64,000 bases of DNA from the NCBI RefSeq assembly GCF_049257235.1, contig NZ_JBMMUF010000002.1, positions 371,593 through 435,592 of the forward strand, in the 5' to 3' direction. Below are positions 1-9,321 of the stretch, in pieces. Origin of the DNA: Pseudoalteromonas sp049257235 (GTDB lineage Bacteria > Pseudomonadota > Gammaproteobacteria > Enterobacterales > Alteromonadaceae). Positions within the stretch are counted from its first letter, which is position 1. Every line of letters starts with the position of its first letter. The position numbers and the translations under genes are program-made. Under the pieces are notes generated by a model. That model was not told where the DNA came from, did not search any database, and was given only the letters and a program-made list of their open reading frames with translations.

Positions 1-133
1 CTCAGTTTGAAGTAATTAAAGTATTAAACGACAGAATTGAGCCGCTTTTCTGTGCACAAGGGCAACAAAAACGCGCCTAATAGTAAGGTGCTGTGATACA
101 ATCTCGAGGAATTTACGAGATAGGAAAGTCACA

Positions 134-2254
134 TTGCAATTTGTCGCTCTTACATCCATTGGCATTGAACAACTGCTACACCAAGAACTCACTGAACTAG
201 GCGCTGAAGTAACCAAACAGCGTGTTGGTGCTGTTGAGTTTTCCGCCGATAGTATTACTGCGCAAAAGATTTGCTTGTGTACTCGCTTTGCCACTCGCGT
301 CATGATGGTGCTCAAGCAAGGTAGTGAAATCGAAGATAAAGAAGCCTTATATAGCTTTGCGCGTTTTCAACCTTGGCAAGATTTTTTCGGCCCTGATCAA
401 TCATTTGCTGTTGAATTTAACGGCACAAACCGGCAGTTAAAGAACACGCAATTCGGGGGGCTTGTAATTAAGGACGCGGTGTGTGATTACTTTAACGACT
501 TGTATGAACGTCGTCCTAACGTTAACAAAGAAACACCGGATGTTCGTATCGTTGCCAAGCTCAACAAAGACAAGCTGACTTTGTATATTGATTACTCTGG
601 ACCGCGTCTTTCGCAGCGTGGTTACCGTAGTGCGCAGGGTAAAGCTCCTCTTAAAGAACATTTAGCAGCCGCTTTGGTGATGCGCAGCGGTTGGACGCAA
701 GATATGAGCAAGCCATTATTTGACCCTACCTGTGGTTCAGGCACCTTGCTCATTGAAGCGGCGCTTATCGCGCAGAACCGAGCGCCGGGTTTGACCCGCG
801 ATAACTTTGCATTCGAGCGTTTGCCGAGCTTCAGAGTAGCTAAGTTTAAAGAACTAAAGCAATCACTTAGAGATAATATAGATGAGTCGGCAAAGCCGTG
901 GCTTATAGGTCATGATGTCAACACGCGAGTGTTAGATAAAGCCAGAGAAAACGCTGAGCGCGCAGGAGTTGCAGATCTGATTGAGTTTGCAGTGGGGGAC
1001 ATTGCAACAATGAAAGCGCCAGCGAAGCGCTCAGGAGTGTTACTTGCGAACTTACCTTATGGTGAGCGCTTAGGTTCGATGGCTGAAATTGTTTCTTTGT
1101 ATCGCCAGCTAGGCCATCAATTAAAACAACATTTTAACGAATGGCGAGCTGCGCTACTGATCAGCGAAGCCGAAATGCTTAAGCTGTTCAAACTAGTTAA
1201 AAAGAAGCAATACAAGTTTAAAAATGGCCCACTGGACACTGTGCTTGCGCTTTACGATATTACTGAGCAGCAAACACAAGGTCATGGTGAAGGTAAAACG
1301 CCGCTTCATTATGAGCAGTCTACGGCCTTTGCAAACCGTTTGAACAAGAACAAACAAGGGCTCAAAAAGTGGCTCAAAAGTGACGACATAACAGCATATC
1401 GTATCTATGATGCCGATATCCCAGAGTACAACGTTGCAGTAGATGTTTACCAAGATAGCGCGGTAATTTATGAATACGCGGCACCCAAGAATATTGACCC
1501 TGCAGTAGCGCAAAAGCGCTTGCAAGACGTACTCATGTTGACCTGTGAAACGCTCGAAATTCCGCCAGCAAAGGTAGCTTTGAAAGAGCGTCGCAAACAA
1601 AAAGGTGATAGCCAATATCAGAGCCAAGGTTCGCAGGGTAAAACTCAGGTGATCAGTGAATATGGTGCCCAATTTGAGGTAAATCTGTTTGACTATCTCG
1701 ATACAGGGGTATTTTTAGACCACCGTCTGGCGCGTAAGCACGTACGAGATATCAGTAACGGCAAACGCGTTCTTAACTTATTTGCGTATACAGGTACGGC
1801 GTCTGTACAGGCGGCGCTTGGTGGTGCTAAATCTGTGACCACCGTAGATATGTCAAAAACTTATCTACAATGGGCGCAGCGTAATTTCGCGTTAAACAAA
1901 TTAAAGAGCCCGCGCTATCGTTTTGAGCAGGGTGATTGTATTGAGTGGTTGAAACGCACGCGTGGCGAATATGATGTTATCTTTTTAGACCCGCCAACGT
2001 TCTCGAACTCTAAACGGATGCGTGACAGTTTTGATGTGCAACGTGATCACGTTGATTTAATACAGCATGCGGTGAAGTTACTGGCAAAGCAGGGTACCTT
2101 GTTGTTCTCAAATAATAAACGTGGGTTTAAGATGGACACTGACGCGTTAGCTTTATTGGGACTGCAATGTGAAAACATTACGCAGCAAACACGGTCACCG
2201 GATTTTGCCAGAAACAAACACATTCATAATGCATGGTTAATTCGCCATGGCTAA
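134..2254 (+). CDS. rlmL: Bifunctional 23S rRNA m2G2445/m7G2069 methyltransferase RlmKL
   Basis: Modifies two guanines of 23S rRNA with S-adenosylmethionine during large-subunit assembly. The 706-residue length fits the fused family (about 702 in E. coli). The N-terminal part is a THUMP-type RNA-binding region. The RlmL methyltransferase follows, with an SAM motif DPTCGSGT near residue 197 and the catalytic NLPYG near 307. The C-terminal RlmK domain has LNLFAYTGTAS near 548 and DPPTFSNSKRM near 620. The start is a TTG with a GGAAAG-type ribosome site just upstream; the encoded MQFVALTSIGIEQLL aligns with the family N-terminus, and no better ATG lies nearby. A possible extended -10 (TGATACAAT) lies at 94-102. 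The gene overlaps the next by 8 bases, suggesting translational coupling. Confidence 0.96.
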   Translation: MQFVALTSIGIEQLLHQELTELGAEVTKQRVGAVEFSADSITAQKICLCTRFATRVMMVLKQGSEIEDKEALYSFARFQPWQDFFGPDQSFAVEFNGTNRQLKNTQFGGLVIKDAVCDYFNDLYERRPNVNKETPDVRIVAKLNKDKLTLYIDYSGPRLSQRGYRSAQGKAPLKEHLAAALVMRSGWTQDMSKPLFDPTCGSGTLLIEAALIAQNRAPGLTRDNFAFERLPSFRVAKFKELKQSLRDNIDESAKPWLIGHDVNTRVLDKARENAERAGVADLIEFAVGDIATMKAPAKRSGVLLANLPYGERLGSMAEIVSLYRQLGHQLKQHFNEWRAALLISEAEMLKLFKLVKKKQYKFKNGPLDTVLALYDITEQQTQGHGEGKTPLHYEQSTAFANRLNKNKQGLKKWLKSDDITAYRIYDADIPEYNVAVDVYQDSAVIYEYAAPKNIDPAVAQKRLQDVLMLTCETLEIPPAKVALKERRKQKGDSQYQSQGSQGKTQVISEYGAQFEVNLFDYLDTGVFLDHRLARKHVRDISNGKRVLNLFAYTGTASVQAALGGAKSVTTVDMSKTYLQWAQRNFALNKLKSPRYRFEQGDCIEWLKRTRGEYDVIFLDPPTFSNSKRMRDSFDVQRDHVDLIQHAVKLLAKQGTLLFSNNKRGFKMDTDALALLGLQCENITQQTRSPDFARNKHIHNAWLIRHG

Positions 2255-2513
2255 CGTTATCCTCTACCACACAGATGGGTGTCACCTATGCGAGCAAGCA
2301 CATGAGATGCTTCTCGCTCATGCTGATGTGGATAATATAGAGCTCAGAGACATTATTGATGATGTGTCTTGGGTGAATCTTTACCAAGTCCGAATTCCCG
2401 TTGTTACTGTGGCTAGCGACTGCAGCACACGCGTCGTGTGCGAAGCAGATTTAGGTTGGCCATTTGACGAACACGCTATTACAGATTTTTTAAAGCAGTA
2501 TGGATCTAATTAG
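2247..2513 (+). CDS. Small glutaredoxin-like protein (DUF836 type)
   Basis: An 88-residue thioredoxin-fold protein with a CHLC redox motif at residues 12-15, after a first beta strand (VILYHTDG). The later segment RIPVVTV supplies the cis-proline typical of thioredoxin folds. The length and the N-terminal CxxC match the DUF836/glutaredoxin-like family commonly found between rlmL and uup in gammaproteobacteria. The gene overlaps rlmL by 8 bases and uup by 14 bases, so the three are probably one transcript. The likely role is thiol-disulfide exchange in the cytoplasm; the partner is unknown. Confidence 0.88.
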   Translation: MANVILYHTDGCHLCEQAHEMLLAHADVDNIELRDIIDDVSWVNLYQVRIPVVTVASDCSTRVVCEADLGWPFDEHAITDFLKQYGSN

Positions 2514-4407
2514 AATAACCAATGGCCAACTCGCATTTGGCACTCACCCATTATTAGACTCAGCCAATGCCGTTATTGAAAAAGGCGAACGTGTCTTTGT
2601 TGTTGGCCGCAATGGGGCCGGTAAATCCACTTTCCTGAAAGTCTTAAGCGGCGATGTAATCCTTGATGATGGTGATATCAACCAAGTAAATGAGCTTAAA
2701 ATTGCCCGTTTAGAACAGGATCCGCCGCGAGATAGCGATGGTACTGTGTTTGATTATGTAGCTGACGGATTGCCTACTCTTGCGCGTTTACTCAAAGAGT
2801 TTCACGCTCTGAATATCAGTTTGGCTGCCAACGGCAGCGACGAAAAAGCACTCAATCGTTTGGCCAATCTATCAGCTGAAATCGAAGCCAAGGATGGATG
2901 GCGCTTTGAGTCTAAAATCAAACTCGTGCTTGGGCAGTTGGACTTAGATGCAGATGCTTTGTTATCGACGCTCTCTGGAGGGTGGCTGCGCAAAGTAGCG
3001 CTTGCAAAGGCACTTGTTGGCGAACCCGACTTGTTATTGCTTGATGAGCCGACGAACCATTTAGATGTTGCCTCTGTGCAGTGGTTAGAGCAATTTTTGA
3101 AAGATTTTAAAGGCGCAATTGTCTTTATTTCTCATGATCGTGCCTTCATTCGTTCATTGGCAACACGCATCCTTGACTTAGACCGAGGACAACTGATCTC
3201 TTATCCGGGTGACTACGGCACGTATCTCGAGCGAAAAGCCCACGACTTAAAGGTCGAAGAGCAGCAAAATGCCGAATTTGATAAAAAGCTCGCAGAGGAA
3301 GAAACGTGGATACGCCAAGGTATCAAGGCGCGTCGTACACGCAACGAAGGACGAGTAAGAGCACTAAAGTCCCTTCGTCAAGAGCGTAAACAACGCATCG
3401 AACAAGTGGGTAAGGTTGACTTAAACATCGAAACCGCCGCACGTTCTGGAAAGCTAGTAGCTGAGGCGCAGCACCTGTGCCACGCCTTTGGTGATAAGGT
3501 AATCGTTAAAGACTTTTCGACGTTATTGATGCGTGGCGACCGTGTTGGCTTAGTTGGCCCCAATGGTGTCGGTAAAACAACGCTACTCAAGCTGTTATTT
3601 GGTCAATTGCAACCAGACAGCGGCAAGCTCAAACAAGGTATCAATCTAGAAATCGCTTACTTTGACCAATACCGTGCCAAATTGGACGAAGAAGCAAGTG
3701 TGCAAGATAACGTCGCTGATGGTAAACAAGAAGTACAAATAGGTGGTCGCAGCCGTCATGTACTTGGCTATTTGCAGGACTTTTTGTTCCCACCTAAGCG
3801 CGCTCGCACACCCGTGAAAGCACTTTCTGGTGGTGAAAAAAATCGCCTATTGTTAGCAAAAATTTTCTTGAAGCCATCAAATGTGTTGGTATTGGATGAG
3901 CCAACTAATGATTTGGATATCGAAACCCTAGAGTTACTCGAAGAGATAGTGAACCAATATCAAGGAACAGTATTGATAGTCAGTCACGATCGTGAGTTTA
4001 TCGATAATACGTGCTCGAGCGTGTGGGGATTTGATGGCGTTGGAAAAATTACAGAAGTAGTCGGTGGCTACAGCGACTATGAAGCATACGCTAAAGAAGT
4101 CCTTGCAGCGAAAGAACTACAACAGCAGGATGCGAAAGCAAGTACAGAGCCGTCAAAGGCGATAAAATCTAAACCAACTAATAAGTTATCTTATAAGCTC
4201 AAACGAGAACTGGAACAGCTCCCGAGTTTGGTAGAAGAACTCGAAGAAGCTATTGACACCATGCAGCAAGAAGTCAATAGTAGTGACTTTTTTAAGCAAG
4301 ATAATGAAATAACATCTGCGAAATTGAACCAATTAGCAGAGCTTGAGTCGAAGCTTGAAGTTGCGTTCACCCGCTGGGAAGAACTCGAAGAATTACAAAA
4401 TCAGTAG
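2500..4407 (+). CDS. uup: ABC-F family ATPase Uup
   Basis: A soluble duplicated ATPase of the ABC-F class that acts at the ribosome and influences precise excision of transposons; it has no membrane domain. The first cassette has Walker A GRNGAGKST at residues 36-44, signature LSGGWLRK and Walker B LLLLDEPTNHLD. The second has GPNGVGKTT, LSGGEKNRLLLAK and LVLDEPTNDLD. The interdomain linker is charged (KARRTRNEGRVRALKSLR), as expected for the P-site tRNA interaction motif. The tail from about residue 560 is a coiled coil rich in E, L and K, characteristic of Uup rather than other ABC-F members. At 635 residues it has normal length. Confidence 0.96.
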   Translation: MDLIRITNGQLAFGTHPLLDSANAVIEKGERVFVVGRNGAGKSTFLKVLSGDVILDDGDINQVNELKIARLEQDPPRDSDGTVFDYVADGLPTLARLLKEFHALNISLAANGSDEKALNRLANLSAEIEAKDGWRFESKIKLVLGQLDLDADALLSTLSGGWLRKVALAKALVGEPDLLLLDEPTNHLDVASVQWLEQFLKDFKGAIVFISHDRAFIRSLATRILDLDRGQLISYPGDYGTYLERKAHDLKVEEQQNAEFDKKLAEEETWIRQGIKARRTRNEGRVRALKSLRQERKQRIEQVGKVDLNIETAARSGKLVAEAQHLCHAFGDKVIVKDFSTLLMRGDRVGLVGPNGVGKTTLLKLLFGQLQPDSGKLKQGINLEIAYFDQYRAKLDEEASVQDNVADGKQEVQIGGRSRHVLGYLQDFLFPPKRARTPVKALSGGEKNRLLLAKIFLKPSNVLVLDEPTNDLDIETLELLEEIVNQYQGTVLIVSHDREFIDNTCSSVWGFDGVGKITEVVGGYSDYEAYAKEVLAAKELQQQDAKASTEPSKAIKSKPTNKLSYKLKRELEQLPSLVEELEEAIDTMQQEVNSSDFFKQDNEITSAKLNQLAELESKLEVAFTRWEELEELQNQ

Positions 4408-4418
4408 TAGGGAATACA

Positions 4419-6164
4419 ATGAAAAAATCCTTAGTTGCATTAAGCATTTTAGTGGGTATCAGTGCATCTGCTAATGCTGCCGTATATCAGCTAGAAGAAC
4501 TTAGCACGCTTGAGACAGCGAAACATCACTATATAACAGACGTGAATAACAACGGTGATGTCATTGGTCAGGCAACCAATCTTTATAACTTACCAATAGA
4601 TACCAGCTATTTTGATGCTGATAACACCGTGCTTCAGCGCGCCTATGATAACTGGGAGTTGATTCGGTTTACTCAAATAGATAAAGACATCACCTTTACT
4701 ATTGACGACATTGTTACAGGCAACATTAATGCTGATTCGTTAGAGTTCATGTTGAATTTCTTGTCGTCACAAAGTGATATTGAGACTTGGCAAAAAATAT
4801 CTGGCACTGTGGCAGTTAACTTTACGCCTAGTCCTGCCGTAGAGCAAATATTGACAGATGCACAGTCTGATGACTTTGATGGATATTCGCGAAGTGTTAG
4901 TACCCTGTATAACGCAATTAGTGAAGACGGTGTAAAAGTTGGTACGGGATCCGCTCCGTATACAAAATTATCTTTTACTCCAGAAGGTGATGACGAAGCT
5001 GAAACTTATTTTGTAAGAGAATACAGAAGCCGTCCTGTCGTAGTTTCGGTTGCCGGCCAAGTAAATGTTCTTCCAGTGATCTATGACACTTACGGTGGGC
5101 AAGGTGGCGCAACCGATGTCAAAATACGCCCCGACGGCGGTTATTATGTTGTTGGAAGTAGCTCTGTTAACGTCCCCCAAGACCGCCAAGAAAACTACGA
5201 CGAAAATTGTGATAACGTCGATGAACCCACTGCGGTGTGTGTTTGGAAGTTTGAAAACCAATCAAGTCGTAACCTCTTAAGTTCATTTTATGACGTCAGA
5301 GCTACCCTGTGGACACTAGACGCAGACCTTAATGTTATTGATACGACAGAATTAGGTTTAGGCTTAGAGCGAGAAGAGGATGAGGGAAGTGCTTTTGTAT
5401 CGCAGGCTTTAGCAGTGAATAGCCAAGGCGTCGCCGTCGGCTATTCTCATGTACGTCAGTATAATAACGAAAACAGTATATTAGTGTTACCAGTTGTCTT
5501 TAAAGATGGTCAAGTTAGTCAAATTCTAAATCAAGAAGATGGTTGGTATGAAGGTAAAGCCCTAGCTATTAATGACAGTGGGGTGGTTACAGGCTATGGC
5601 AGTCGAGTGATTGAAGGTCGTCGTACTACTAAATTCTTCTACCATAATATTCATACGGGTGAGACTACCTTCCCAACAGACTATTTCTCGAGCTCAAGCT
5701 CGGTGGCACGTGATATAAATGCCAATGGTGTTATCGTTGGGGAAGGTGAAGTTGATGTTGTAAACTCTAACAGTCGTCGTCGTGAGGGATTCATTTACTC
5801 AATAGGCGATGAAAAGATTGCAAACATAAACGACTTGCTTCCTTGCTATGACATTGATGGTGAAAGTCCGTACCCTTATAACTTCGCTGAAGCAACTGCA
5901 CTAGATGATGATGGTAATATCTATGGTGTAGCGACGAAAACTGTCGAAAAACTAAATGCTCGTGGTGAGGTGGAATTCGATGATGATGGTAATACTCTGT
6001 ACGAGAGCGTTGCTACTCCTGTGATGTTGCGCCCAATCGCTGGTGGAGAAATCGAGCAGTGTCCACCTGAAGCCGCTGGTAGTTACGAGCGACAAAGTGG
6101 TTCTTTTGGTTGGCTAGCTCTACTTGCATTGCCGCTGTTAGCGCTTAGACGTAGATTTAAATAA
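4419..6164 (+). CDS. Exported DUF3466 family protein with HAF-type repeats
   Basis: A 581-residue exported protein starting with a clear signal peptide (MKKSLVALSILVGISASANA). The body carries several degenerate repeats of the form D/AxNxxGxVxG: DVNNNGDVIGQ near residue 42, AVNSQGVAVGYS, AINDSGVVTGYG and DINANGVIVGEG. These match the HAF extracellular repeat. The C-terminus SGSFGWLALLALPLLALRRR is a small Gly/Ser patch, a hydrophobic helix and a basic cluster, resembling a GlyGly-CTERM (rhombosortase) sorting signal although the paired glycine is not present. The gene starts 11 bases after uup and ends at a strong terminator. The molecular function is unknown; a cell-surface role is inferred. 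Confidence 0.85.
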   Translation: MKKSLVALSILVGISASANAAVYQLEELSTLETAKHHYITDVNNNGDVIGQATNLYNLPIDTSYFDADNTVLQRAYDNWELIRFTQIDKDITFTIDDIVTGNINADSLEFMLNFLSSQSDIETWQKISGTVAVNFTPSPAVEQILTDAQSDDFDGYSRSVSTLYNAISEDGVKVGTGSAPYTKLSFTPEGDDEAETYFVREYRSRPVVVSVAGQVNVLPVIYDTYGGQGGATDVKIRPDGGYYVVGSSSVNVPQDRQENYDENCDNVDEPTAVCVWKFENQSSRNLLSSFYDVRATLWTLDADLNVIDTTELGLGLEREEDEGSAFVSQALAVNSQGVAVGYSHVRQYNNENSILVLPVVFKDGQVSQILNQEDGWYEGKALAINDSGVVTGYGSRVIEGRRTTKFFYHNIHTGETTFPTDYFSSSSSVARDINANGVIVGEGEVDVVNSNSRRREGFIYSIGDEKIANINDLLPCYDIDGESPYPYNFAEATALDDDGNIYGVATKTVEKLNARGEVEFDDDGNTLYESVATPVMLRPIAGGEIEQCPPEAAGSYERQSGSFGWLALLALPLLALRRRFK

Positions 6165-6182
6165 TCTAAACGGTCGTTTAAT

Positions 6183-6211
6183 AAAAAGCCCCGCACTGAG
6201 CGGGGCTTTTT
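6183..6211. terminator. Bidirectional intrinsic terminator
   Basis: A perfect stem AAAAAGCCCCGC / GCGGGGCTTTTT with a 5-base loop between two convergent genes. It has a T-run in both orientations, so it should end the DUF3466 transcript and the receptor transcript on the opposite strand. Confidence 0.93.
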
Positions 6212-6233
6212 ATTGTATTAAGCATTTGTGAGT

Positions 6234-8645
6234 TTAGAAATAAACTCGCACACCAAGGCGCAGATTACGCCCAGGTAGGGGCGCTTGCTCTTTAATGAAT
6301 GAGCTATGCACAAAGCCTAATTCATCTGTTAAGTTTTGCGCTTGAAGGTAGGCAACACCATCACTGTGACCAAACGCAAAGTTATAATTCACTTTAAAGT
6401 CGACTAGCGTGTAACTGGCAGTATCACTTTCAAAAGAAGAGATGTCGTCTTGTTTTAGATAGTGCGTGGCTTCAAGGGCAAAATCCCAATCGTTCAACGC
6501 ATAAGACAACTGTCCACCAACTTTAGCTGCTGGAATACGTGGAAGGTATCGACCATCTTTAAGTTTAGCGGTTACCGAGTCAGCGAAGCCCTTAAGTAAC
6601 CAACTCTCAGTGAGCGCGTAGTGTACGTCTAGTTCGAAACCGTAAAGCTTGGCATCAGCACTAACATACTGATACACATCCATTGCATCTTCATCAGCAA
6701 CAGATTGCGAAATAAAGCCGAGGTCATGCTCATAGGCTAGGCCAGTGTTTTGTTGATAGTAAAAGTCATCTACTTCGTTATAGAAAATACTGAAGTTATA
6801 GCCAAAATCGCCAACGAATTTACGCAAACTTAGGTCGATGTTGGTCGCTTTTTCTTGTTGAACATTATCCCCCTCGAAATGTGCTTCTCCATCTTCAATA
6901 TGATAGCCAAGCCCCAGTTCATAGGTACCCGTTGCAATGTGAACACCATTAGCTAGCAACTCTGCGGTTAAAGGTGCGCGTTCTGAATGTGACACACTTA
7001 ATGCAACGGAATGACCTTCTTGGTATTGCCAAATACCACCAATAGATGCGCTGAGGTTTGTTTGTGAATAATCATATAAGATGGCCTCGCTCACTTCTTC
7101 GTCATGCATTTCATCTGCATGCTCGTCTAAGTGTTCATCTGCATGTGCGTCAGTGATTACACTGTCTAACTTATAATCCTCAAATCGCGCACCCAGCTCT
7201 AATGTGAAATCCCCAAACTCACGCTCTTCTAATAAATAAAATGCGTGCACTTGAGTGTTCGTTGCAGGGGTAAATGCTTCTTCGCCATCTGCGCGGTACT
7301 CGCTATCGCTGTAGTGATAACCTAGGGTACCGTGCCATTGTCCAACGCGATGCTTTGCGTTTAGGCGTGCCTCACGGGCTGTGTTTGAAAACACAGTCCC
7401 TAGCTCATCGCCCTCGATCTCTGCATGTGTGTAATCAGTGTAGCCGGCACGAAGTGTGAGGGTCTCCAACAGACTATCGTGGAAAGAATAGCTCGCGAGT
7501 GCTTGCCACCGATCTTGCTCCATTCTTGCAAAGACGGACTCTTCGCCATGCTCCGGATGTTCATCTTCATGGCCCATTTCTTCTTCGTGGCCAACTGCCT
7601 CTTCATGACCGTGTTCGTCACCGTGTCCATGCTCTGAGTGGGCAGGTATACCGTAATCACTTTCGATAGTTCCAAAAGAGAGACCGACTGTCCAGTGCTG
7701 TGCTACATAGCTAGTACCAAAGTTTACTGTGGCGCTATCAATGAATGTATTGTCCACTTTATTAAGTTGCTCAGGCTCGTCCTCTTCGTGCTCTTGGAAC
7801 GTAAACGTCGGCGTTTCGTAGTCATGTCCCACACGATCAGTGCCATCAACATGTACATTGAAACCTTTATGCCCAGCGGTAAACCTTCCTGCATACGTGT
7901 TGGTATTTGACACAGTATCGTGTGAGTACTCGCCAGCACCTTGATACTGGTCTATTACATCGGTAGGGATGCGATTATCAACAACATTGACAACACCACC
8001 GATTGCACCAGAGCCATAAAGCAACGTTGCAGGGCCGCGTAGCACCTCTATTTGTTCAGCGGCAATAGACTCAGTACTCACCGCGTGATCTGGACCAACG
8101 CGAGACGCATCGGCGCTGTCTAAGCCATTTTGCGTTATTTTTACTCGCGGACCATCTAAACCACGAATAATAGGGCTAGAAGAGACGGGGCCGAAGTAGC
8201 TAGCATTGATCCCAGGAAGGCCCTTTAATGTTTCTCCCAATGTAGGTTGTGCTCGGTCTCTTAAATCATCTCCGCCTAACACCGACACAGGCGATACCAT
8301 ATCGAGATTATTTTTATCTAGTCCAGATGCGTAGACCACAACGTTTTCGATAGCCGACTGGCGAAGTATGATGTTAAGCTCGGCGTCTGTCGTGCCAACG
8401 TCCATACGTTTATCAATGTAATTTTCTTTGGTGAAGTGCAATTGACCGCTTTGGTCTACATTAATCGCAAAATTACCATTGGCGTCAGTACGGATACTTT
8501 GTTTTTTACCATGGTAATGGACAACAACGTCACGTAAGGGTTTATTATTCTCATCCACAACAACGCCTGAGATCACTCCTGCAAGCGCTGGAGAAGACGC
8601 CAAGATAGAACAAACAGATAAAGATAAAACAGTCGGTTTAAACAT
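6234..8645 (-). CDS. TonB-dependent receptor, ZnuD-like, probable zinc uptake
   Basis: An 803-residue outer-membrane receptor. It has a signal peptide (residues 1-22, ending SPALA), then a carboxypeptidase-regulatory-like domain (GVISGVVVDENNKPLRDVVV, about 23-100). A plug domain follows with IRGLDGPRVKI, VGPDHAVSTESI and QIEVLRGPATLLYGSGAIGG, and then a beta barrel ending in aromatic Phe (RLGVRVYF). Two long extracellular-type segments are exceptionally rich in His, Glu and Asp (about residues 338-370 and 495-515). These are typical of ZnuD and related zinc or copper receptors. A consensus Zur operator lies in the promoter region. Zinc is therefore the best substrate inference; copper or nickel is possible. 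Energy would come from TonB-ExbBD encoded elsewhere. Confidence 0.92.
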   Translation of the reverse strand: MFKPTVLSLSVCSILASSPALAGVISGVVVDENNKPLRDVVVHYHGKKQSIRTDANGNFAINVDQSGQLHFTKENYIDKRMDVGTTDAELNIILRQSAIENVVVYASGLDKNNLDMVSPVSVLGGDDLRDRAQPTLGETLKGLPGINASYFGPVSSSPIIRGLDGPRVKITQNGLDSADASRVGPDHAVSTESIAAEQIEVLRGPATLLYGSGAIGGVVNVVDNRIPTDVIDQYQGAGEYSHDTVSNTNTYAGRFTAGHKGFNVHVDGTDRVGHDYETPTFTFQEHEEDEPEQLNKVDNTFIDSATVNFGTSYVAQHWTVGLSFGTIESDYGIPAHSEHGHGDEHGHEEAVGHEEEMGHEDEHPEHGEESVFARMEQDRWQALASYSFHDSLLETLTLRAGYTDYTHAEIEGDELGTVFSNTAREARLNAKHRVGQWHGTLGYHYSDSEYRADGEEAFTPATNTQVHAFYLLEEREFGDFTLELGARFEDYKLDSVITDAHADEHLDEHADEMHDEEVSEAILYDYSQTNLSASIGGIWQYQEGHSVALSVSHSERAPLTAELLANGVHIATGTYELGLGYHIEDGEAHFEGDNVQQEKATNIDLSLRKFVGDFGYNFSIFYNEVDDFYYQQNTGLAYEHDLGFISQSVADEDAMDVYQYVSADAKLYGFELDVHYALTESWLLKGFADSVTAKLKDGRYLPRIPAAKVGGQLSYALNDWDFALEATHYLKQDDISSFESDTASYTLVDFKVNYNFAFGHSDGVAYLQAQNLTDELGFVHSSFIKEQAPLPGRNLRLGVRVYF

Positions 8646-8705
8646 AACAATACATCTCTGATGATACTTGCGTGATACTATAACATTATATTTTCACCAA
8701 ACCAA

Positions 8706-8727
8706 TAATGTTATATTATAACTATAT
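8706..8727. promoter_or_regulatory. Predicted Zur operator
   Basis: The core GTTATATTATAAC at 8710-8722 matches the gammaproteobacterial Zur core GTTATANTATAAC exactly, flanked by AAT on the left. A second half-site, TAACATTA at 8681-8688, forms an inverted pair with TAATGTTA at 8706-8713. The site lies between the ZnuD-like receptor (start 8645, minus) and the YaeQ-family gene (start 8791, plus), so zinc-bound Zur could repress one or both. Confidence 0.8.
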
Positions 8728-8790
8728 GTAAAATAGCTCTAAAATTGCAGCTATACTGACATTGATATGAAATAAATATAAGAACAGATC

Positions 8791-9318
8791 ATGAGCGACA
8801 AAGGACGTGTTTTTAAAGCGCATTTTTCAATCGTTGATAATGTTCATCACTGTCACGTACACGAGCATTTTACTACTGCAAGAAGAGAGCAAGAGACACT
8901 GAGTCACTTTATCCTCAGGCTTATAGGGTTTTGTCTGTTTGCCTATCGTCATGACCTAGAGCTGTGTGAAACTAAGCGTAAACCGCAGCTGGATATAGTA
9001 GCCTCGTCGTTAGTTGGGGATTACGCGTTAGTCGTAGAGGTATTCGATGATAACGTCAGTGATTTATCGAAGATCGCTAACCAAACCAGTGCCATGTATG
9101 TCATTACAACTGCGCCGATCAATTCAGAATTAGAACACTGGTTGTCACTGCATCGTAGCGTGGAAGTGATTGTGGTTGAGCATCAAGCGGTTGAGAAGTT
9201 AGTAGAGCTGTTGCAACGCTCAATGCAATGGGATGTGTGTGTGGAGAGTGATTCTTTGTGTATAACCGCAAACGAGCAATATATTTGCACATCTATATCA
9301 ATTCAGTGGCCGCAATAA
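8791..9318 (+). CDS. YaeQ family protein (divergent)
   Basis: A 175-residue protein that aligns by eye with YaeQ: FKAHFSIVD at the start matches YaeQ YKATVNVAD, the conserved TxARxExET region is present as TTARREQETLSHFILRL, and the C-terminus ends in the strand-rich ISIQWPQ like YaeQ LTAWQQPS. Known YaeQ structures have a PD-(D/E)xK nuclease-like fold. Here the usual E-P...D...W-x-E-x-G residues are partly degenerate (KPQLDI, LVVEVFD), so catalytic activity is doubtful. The gene is divergent from the zinc receptor and shares its control region. Its 3-prime end lies 3 bases from the convergent yfaE end. The biological role is unknown. Confidence 0.75.
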   Translation: MSDKGRVFKAHFSIVDNVHHCHVHEHFTTARREQETLSHFILRLIGFCLFAYRHDLELCETKRKPQLDIVASSLVGDYALVVEVFDDNVSDLSKIANQTSAMYVITTAPINSELEHWLSLHRSVEVIVVEHQAVEKLVELLQRSMQWDVCVESDSLCITANEQYICTSISIQWPQ

Positions 9319-9321
9319 TAC

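Noticed and set aside
1..133. Possible end of an upstream gene at the left window edge
   Set aside because: No reading frame with family features; only AT-rich leader and a possible -10 for rlmL.
1193..1672. 159-residue minus-strand ORF inside rlmL
   Set aside because: It is a shadow of rlmL on the opposite strand, with no ribosome site and no recognisable motif.
7638..7910. Plus-strand ORFs opposite the receptor gene (also 7274-7459, 7425-7637)
   Set aside because: They are antisense to a strongly supported receptor, have odd composition, and lie opposite repetitive His/Glu codons.
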